Assembly: GCA_051867925.1 (NCBI GenBank)
Contig: JBJDZI010000042.1
Span: forward strand, 1 to 16,509
Length of the DNA: 16,509 nucleotides
Direction of reading: 5' to 3'
From: CAKSQF01 sp051867925
GTDB lineage: Bacteria; Bacillota; Clostridia; Oscillospirales; CAG-272
Position 1 is the stretch's first letter; every line of letters begins with the position of its first letter. Both the position numbers and the translations under genes were made by a program. Below the pieces are notes generated by a model. It saw only the letters and a list, made by a program, of their open reading frames with translations, was not told the origin of the DNA and ran no database searches. Of the stretch, positions 12,632 through 16,509 are shown in pieces.

Positions 12632-15142
12632 ATGAAAAAATCCCTATCCATCTTACTGGCGGGCACACTGCTTTTGGGCACGTTGTCTGCCTGTCAATCT
12701 AACCCCAATCAAACGGAGAACACTTCAGGTGCAACTACAGACATGAACGATCCAACTATCCCCATTGGCGGCACTCCCGCTACCGAAATTGATTTAACCG
12801 CGGCAGAAGAGATCGAATACTATCAGAATCCCATTTTGACTGCCAAAACCAAGGATGCGTGGCAAAATTACGGCTTCGGCGATCCCTTCGTCATGCGCTT
12901 CAACGGCGTATATTATCTCTACGTCAGTACCAAAGACGGAAATCCCGGCATCAAGTGCTGGTCTTCCACCGATCTGATTCATTGGACTTACGAAAAATCC
13001 TGCACCAACGAAAAAATTTCCACCGGTGCATACGCTCCCGAGGTATACTATTATAACGGATCTTTCTATATGTATACTTCGCCTGCCGGAAACGGTCACT
13101 ACGTTCTGAAAAGCGACAGTCCCACAGGTCCCTTTACCGTGATCACCGATAATATGGGAATGTCCATCGACGGTTCCGTATTTATTGACAACAACGGCAA
13201 ATGGTATTTCTATACCGCAGGCGGCGGAAATATTCAGTATTACAATATGACCAGCCCCTCCCGCATGACCGGCGGTGCCTCTCTTGCCAATGTCAGCGTC
13301 AACGGCGGCTGGACCGAAGGTCCTATGGTTGTCTACCACGACGGCTACTATTATATGACCTACACCGGCAATCACGTGCTTTCCGAGGCGTACCGCATTT
13401 ACTACGCCGCCAGCAACAAATCTCCTATCAACTTCCCTTCCGGCGCGGATAATCCTCTGCTGGTCAACACCTCTTCCGAGATGGTGGGCATCGGTCACAG
13501 TTCTACGGTCAAGGGTCCCGATCTGGACAGTTATTACATCGTTTATCATTCGCTGGAAAGCCAGAACGGTCCCAACCGTAATATGAACATCGACCGCATC
13601 GTCTTTAACGATACCGACATGGAGATCATGGGGCCCACCACCGCGAAACAGCAGGTTCCCGATATGCCCGACATTTACGCATACTTTAATGCGGGCGATA
13701 GCATGGACGGCTGGACGCTAAGCGGCAGTTTCGGCACAACCGGATCGGGGCTTCCCCTTTCCGCAGGCAGTACCTTCGTCTCCAACTACCGCTTCACCGG
13801 CAATTATACTGCAGAGTACAATGTCACCTCCATCGCAAACGGCGGTATGGCGGGTGCGATTTTCAGCTACACCGACCCGCAGAATTTCGGTGCTTGCCTC
13901 TTTGATCCCGCATCCCAGAAGGTGATCATCACCATCACCGTCAACGGTCAGTCTACCGTCAAGGAAACCGATATGGTACAGTCCTTCAAAGAAAAGGTGA
14001 AATTCGACTGCGTGCAGTCGCTCCAGATCGAAAAAGACGGAAACGATTATACCTTCTACATGAACGATCACCTGTTATGCAAGATCAAGGACAGCGATCT
14101 GCCCGGCGGTGCCATCGGTTATATCGCACAAAACGCGGACGCCTCCTTCGGCTTCATCGGCGGTACCGGCGCGGTAGGCGGTCAGGGCGCTTCTGATGAG
14201 TACAAGATTGCTTCTGCACTCAGCGGTCTGATTCCCGCCAATACCTACACCACCGGCACCTTCCCCACCGAAAAGAAGGGATCTGTCAACGCAGTCGTTG
14301 CACAGGAAGGCAATGTCCTCAACTACCGCGTGCTGGCATCCCTCGATGCGTACTACGATCTCACCGCCCACTATTATACGGGAGATTCGAACAGCCCTGC
14401 GGTCATCGAGATCTATATCGACGGTGCTTTGGCAGCGGAACACACTCTGGGCGGATCGAAATCCTTCGCCACCGCGGTGGTTCGTGCGCTCCCGCTGACC
14501 AAGGGACAACACACTGTTTCCATCAAATTAAAGAGCGGAAACGCAAGTTTTGACGAATTCACTTTGATGAAGAACGAGACAGTCAAAGCCAAAACTATTG
14601 ATTTCGCCAAGAATGTGGACGGTAATCAGTATTCCGACGGCACTTGGAAGATCCAAGGCGGCAAACTGGTAATGACGGGCAATCCCGCCACCGGCAAGCG
14701 TCTCTACGGCGACAAGAACTGGGGTGACTACGTGGTTACCGTGGAAGTTACCCCCGGCGCAGACGTTAACTGCGGTCTGCTGGTTCGTGCGACTAATCCC
14801 GGAGCCTGCACCTTCCAGTTAAGTCAAGGCACGGATGCCGATGCGCAGACCAGCACCGACTGGGTGGAAGGCTACTACGTCGGTCTGACCGGCTCGAACG
14901 TGCTTTTGGGCAAGCAAAGCTACGGCTACGACGCGCTGAAGAGTGCCAAGGGTAGTTTCAAAACCGGCACCACCTACACGCTGAAGGTAGTCTGTCAAGG
15001 CGCCAACATTCAGATTTACGTGGATGATCAGCTCTATATCGACTACACCGATGCCGATGCCTTCACCCAAGGTATGGTTGGCGTGCGGACACACAAGTGT
15101 GCGGCAAGCTTCGATAATCTGACGGTTGCTCCTATCGAGTAA
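12632..15142 (+). CDS. GH43 lipoprotein 2, tandem paralogue
   Basis: Second surface GH43 enzyme (836 residues), same order of parts as its neighbour: lipoprotein signal (MKKSLSILLAG ... TLSAC, lipid on C21), an acidic Asn/Thr-rich linker, the GH43 propeller with D84 (FGDPFVMRF), D180 (SIDGSVFID) and E229 (TEGPMVVYHDG), then the three beta modules, ending in the CBM66/DUF1080-like fold (KNWGDYVVTVEVTP ... LKVVCQGANIQIYVDD). Similarity to the first copy runs the full length, with long identical stretches in the propeller and the first module, so it is a tandem duplicate. Differences cluster in the signal, the linker, a longer loop before D84, and the last module. GGAGG lies 5 bases before the ATG. 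Both copies keep all three catalytic residues, so neither looks decayed; different linkage preference is possible but not shown. Confidence 0.9.
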   Translation: MKKSLSILLAGTLLLGTLSACQSNPNQTENTSGATTDMNDPTIPIGGTPATEIDLTAAEEIEYYQNPILTAKTKDAWQNYGFGDPFVMRFNGVYYLYVSTKDGNPGIKCWSSTDLIHWTYEKSCTNEKISTGAYAPEVYYYNGSFYMYTSPAGNGHYVLKSDSPTGPFTVITDNMGMSIDGSVFIDNNGKWYFYTAGGGNIQYYNMTSPSRMTGGASLANVSVNGGWTEGPMVVYHDGYYYMTYTGNHVLSEAYRIYYAASNKSPINFPSGADNPLLVNTSSEMVGIGHSSTVKGPDLDSYYIVYHSLESQNGPNRNMNIDRIVFNDTDMEIMGPTTAKQQVPDMPDIYAYFNAGDSMDGWTLSGSFGTTGSGLPLSAGSTFVSNYRFTGNYTAEYNVTSIANGGMAGAIFSYTDPQNFGACLFDPASQKVIITITVNGQSTVKETDMVQSFKEKVKFDCVQSLQIEKDGNDYTFYMNDHLLCKIKDSDLPGGAIGYIAQNADASFGFIGGTGAVGGQGASDEYKIASALSGLIPANTYTTGTFPTEKKGSVNAVVAQEGNVLNYRVLASLDAYYDLTAHYYTGDSNSPAVIEIYIDGALAAEHTLGGSKSFATAVVRALPLTKGQHTVSIKLKSGNASFDEFTLMKNETVKAKTIDFAKNVDGNQYSDGTWKIQGGKLVMTGNPATGKRLYGDKNWGDYVVTVEVTPGADVNCGLLVRATNPGACTFQLSQGTDADAQTSTDWVEGYYVGLTGSNVLLGKQSYGYDALKSAKGSFKTGTTYTLKVVCQGANIQIYVDDQLYIDYTDADAFTQGMVGVRTHKCAASFDNLTVAPIE

Positions 15143-15143
15143 T

Positions 15144-15216
15144 CGGTGGGTTCAGCAAAAACATCAAGAAAGGGCGGCAAATTTTTGCCGTCCTTTTATG
15201 GAATCATAACCCACCG
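15144..15216. repeat. Outer inverted repeat around the terminator
   Basis: CGGTGGGTT (15144-15152) begins just after the GH43 stop codon and pairs perfectly with AACCCACCG (15208-15216), enclosing the terminator hairpin at 15169-15197. Confidence 0.6.
15169..15197 (+). terminator. Terminator after GH43 lipoprotein 2
   Basis: AAAGGGCGGCAAA (15169-15181) pairs with TTTGCCGTCCTTT (15184-15196) with one G-T wobble, ending in T's. The A/T flanks also suit the opposite strand, so it can end the convergent hydrolase transcript. Confidence 0.88.
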
Positions 15217-15246
15217 AAGCGAGAAACGGATAGAAAAAGCCGTAGT

Positions 15247-15771
15247 TTATTCGTTTTCCACTACGATCTGGCACATTTTCATGGCGGCGAGGGCTGTGTT
15301 GTGACTCTCAGGTGTCACGCCTGCACAGCAAGAAGCATCTACCGCTACCGTTACTTCGGGCAGGTGCGCTTTAATCAGCAATGCGTTGGACAGAACGCAA
15401 ATGTCGGTACAAAGCCCCACCAACGTGATCTTTCCGATGGGCTCCGTCTCATTGGCGGCAACCAGCAGTTTGCCAAGTTCCACCGAGCCGAAGGTGGGCT
15501 TGTCGATGATCTTCCCTGCGCGGATCGCCGTCAACTTTTCCGCAATTTCCCAGCCGTCGGTGCCGCGAATGCAATGGGGGACGGGCAGATTCTTCCCCTC
15601 CGGCGTGTTTAGATAATCGGGCGTGTGGGTATCGCGGGTGAAGATAATCTCTCCGTCAAACGAACGCATCTTCTCGGCAACCTTGGGCAGGATCGCCACC
15701 GCCTCGGGTGTTCCCAGCGAACCGTCGATGAAGTCCTTTTGCATATCCACTACGATCAGAATCTGTTTCAT
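15247..15771 (-). CDS. Nicotinamidase/isochorismatase-family cysteine hydrolase
   Basis: Cytoplasmic amidase of 174 residues. The catalytic triad is D9 (IVVDMQKDFID), K91 (DKPTFGS) and C121 (VGLCTDICV). D47 and H49 (RDTHTPDY) with H66 (PHCIRGTDGWE) match the zinc/iron ligand set D-x-H...H of true nicotinamidases, so NAD salvage (nicotinamide to nicotinate) is the best guess; other amide substrates remain possible. An in-frame ATG at 15801 lies upstream of the transcript start, so the ATG at 15771 is chosen; AGGAGG lies 4 bases before it. It has its own consensus promoter and shows no tie to the sugar genes, from which it is separated by a shared terminator region. Confidence 0.88.
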   Translation of the reverse strand: MKQILIVVDMQKDFIDGSLGTPEAVAILPKVAEKMRSFDGEIIFTRDTHTPDYLNTPEGKNLPVPHCIRGTDGWEIAEKLTAIRAGKIIDKPTFGSVELGKLLVAANETEPIGKITLVGLCTDICVLSNALLIKAHLPEVTVAVDASCCAGVTPESHNTALAAMKMCQIVVENE

Positions 15772-15803
15772 ATAGCCTCCTTGGATCGGATCATTCTGCA
15801 TCC

Positions 15804-15832
15804 ATTATAGCATTCGGGCAGAGGATTGTCAA
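15804..15832 (-). promoter_or_regulatory. Consensus promoter of the cysteine hydrolase
   Basis: Minus strand: TTGACA (15832-15827), 17 bp, TATAAT (15809-15804), both hexamers perfect; start about 15797, which excludes translation from 15801. Confidence 0.92.
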
Positions 15833-15850
15833 GTTTTTCCAAACGATAAC

Positions 15851-15872
15851 CGAAGGTTGCCCTTCGTTTTTT
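15851..15872. terminator. Hairpin between the CarD-like and hydrolase genes
   Basis: CGAAGG (15851-15856), TTGC, CCTTCG (15861-15866), then six T's on the plus strand. The gene that needs a stop here, the CarD-like one, is on the minus strand, where the tail is only GTTATCGTTT. It may still work, but the orientation is odd. Confidence 0.5.
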
Positions 15873-15881
15873 ACGGTCTTT

Positions 15882-16373
15882 TCAGTTATTTTCTTCAAAA
15901 AACTCCGCCAGTTCGTCCCGATTCACATTCAATACATAGGTGAACTCGTTGTCGATCATCTTCTCGGCGACGGCAAGATACTTTTCATCGGTGGCAGTCA
16001 GTTTTTTCTTGACCGCGGCAAGTTCGGTCTTCTTCTCCAGCAGGCAACGGATCAGCAATAAGATCTGCGCGGGATCTCCGTCCTTCAGAATCTGTCCGTA
16101 CTCCTTGGCGCGCACTTGTCGGTCTTCGATCCAAGGAAGCGTCTGATCGTCGGTCTGAAGGCGGAGTAATTCGATCTCATTTTTGGACAGCACGGGACGG
16201 AGTTTCGCCTCAGCCTGATCTGCGGGAAGGTATGCCGCATCCCCTGCTCTGTTCACAGGAGTCAAGGTTAAATACCGCCGGGCGGGCTGTCCCGTGAAGA
16301 AGGATCGCTCACACTCGTCCGTGATTTTACAAAGTTCTGCACCGTACATGACGATCATCCCAATTTGAAACAT
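15882..16373 (-). CDS. CarD-like RNA polymerase-binding regulator
   Basis: Protein of 163 residues whose first 60 or so (MFQIGMIVMYGAELCKITD ... RYLTLTPVN) match the CarD/CdnL/TRCF Tudor-like domain that touches the RNA polymerase beta subunit. The rest is mostly helical and charged (IRCLLEKKTELAAVKKKLTATDEKYLAVAEKMIDNEF), as in the helical DNA-binding part of CarD proteins. Such factors steady promoter complexes or adjust rRNA transcription. The ATG at 16373 is chosen: GGAGGG lies 4 bases before it and the earlier in-frame ATG at 16433 overlaps the -35. No partner gene is evident next to it. Assignment to the family is firm, the regulated genes unknown. Confidence 0.82.
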   Translation of the reverse strand: MFQIGMIVMYGAELCKITDECERSFFTGQPARRYLTLTPVNRAGDAAYLPADQAEAKLRPVLSKNEIELLRLQTDDQTLPWIEDRQVRAKEYGQILKDGDPAQILLLIRCLLEKKTELAAVKKKLTATDEKYLAVAEKMIDNEFTYVLNVNRDELAEFFEENN

Positions 16374-16404
16374 ATTTCCCTCCGATTTGGTTATTATTTG
16401 TACT

Positions 16405-16433
16405 ATTATACCAAATTCAGCGTTTTTTTTCAA
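16405..16433 (-). promoter_or_regulatory. Promoter of the CarD-like gene
   Basis: Minus strand: TTGAAA (16433-16428), 17 bp, TATAAT (16410-16405); start about 16398. Confidence 0.88.
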
Positions 16434-16453
16434 AGGTGGATTTTCACAAACTT

Positions 16454-16500
16454 AAAAAAAGAGCGGATCCCTTAGAGTCGTACTCTAAAGGACAGACGCT
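16454..16500 (-). terminator. Probable terminator of a gene beyond the right edge
   Basis: On the minus strand TTAGAG (16488-16483) pairs with CTCTAA (16477-16472), with flanking CC/GG and an outer AGCG/CGCT pair (16500-16497/16465-16462) across an internal loop, followed by seven T's (16460-16454). It would end a minus-strand gene lying to the right of the window. Confidence 0.55.
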
Positions 16501-16509
16501 ATGTAGGAT

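Noticed and set aside
9972..15142. Direct repeats of the two GH43 genes as a CRISPR or short tandem array
   Set aside because: The repeated DNA is homologous coding sequence about 2.7 kb apart, explained by gene duplication.

Overview
The window reads as a chromosomal piece from a Gram-positive anaerobe of the Clostridia (Bacillota), most likely a gut or rumen plant-fibre degrader. This is inferred from the gene set (stand-alone CarD-like factor, Crp-like regulator beside thioredoxin genes, Firmicutes-style lipoproteins), strong GGAGG ribosome sites, and sigma-A promoters of near-perfect form with 17-bp spacers. Ten genes plus one Nudix gene cover nearly everything. I see no tRNA, rRNA, CRISPR array, transposase or phage gene.

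Left part (1-3460), redox and repair: trxB (-), a Crp/Fnr-family regulator (+), trxA (-), bcp (+) and exoA (+). The regulator keeps the R-E-x-x-x-R recognition helix of CRP. A palindrome of CRP type (TGTGA-N5-TCACA, 2083-2097) lies between trxA and bcp, centred at about -41 of the predicted trxA start, the classical place for a class II activator. The eight cysteines of the regulator all lie in its sensor half. Together this suggests a local circuit that adjusts thioredoxin and peroxiredoxin supply. mutT (4803-5204), further right, fits the same oxidative-damage theme.

Middle and right part (3477-15142), xylan side-chain removal: a cytoplasmic GH43 enzyme (-), mutT (+) sharing a symmetric divergent promoter region with it, a 1400-residue GH115 alpha-glucuronidase-like lipoprotein (-), and two tandem paralogous GH43 lipoproteins (+) with the same four-domain layout. 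The GH115 and the two large GH43 proteins would sit on the outer face of the membrane and strip glucuronic acid and probably arabinose/xylose from glucuronoarabinoxylan. The small GH43 would finish imported oligosaccharides. No transporter or dedicated sugar regulator lies in the window. Four promoters here share the pattern AATT-N11/12-TTGCAA-N17-(-10).

Far right (15144-16509): a nicotinamidase/isochorismatase-family hydrolase (-) and a CarD-like RNA polymerase-binding factor (-), each with its own very good promoter. I found no clearly new system. The best leads are the Crp-like regulator/operator pair, the shared promoter pattern, and the multi-domain tandem GH43 and GH115 enzymes.
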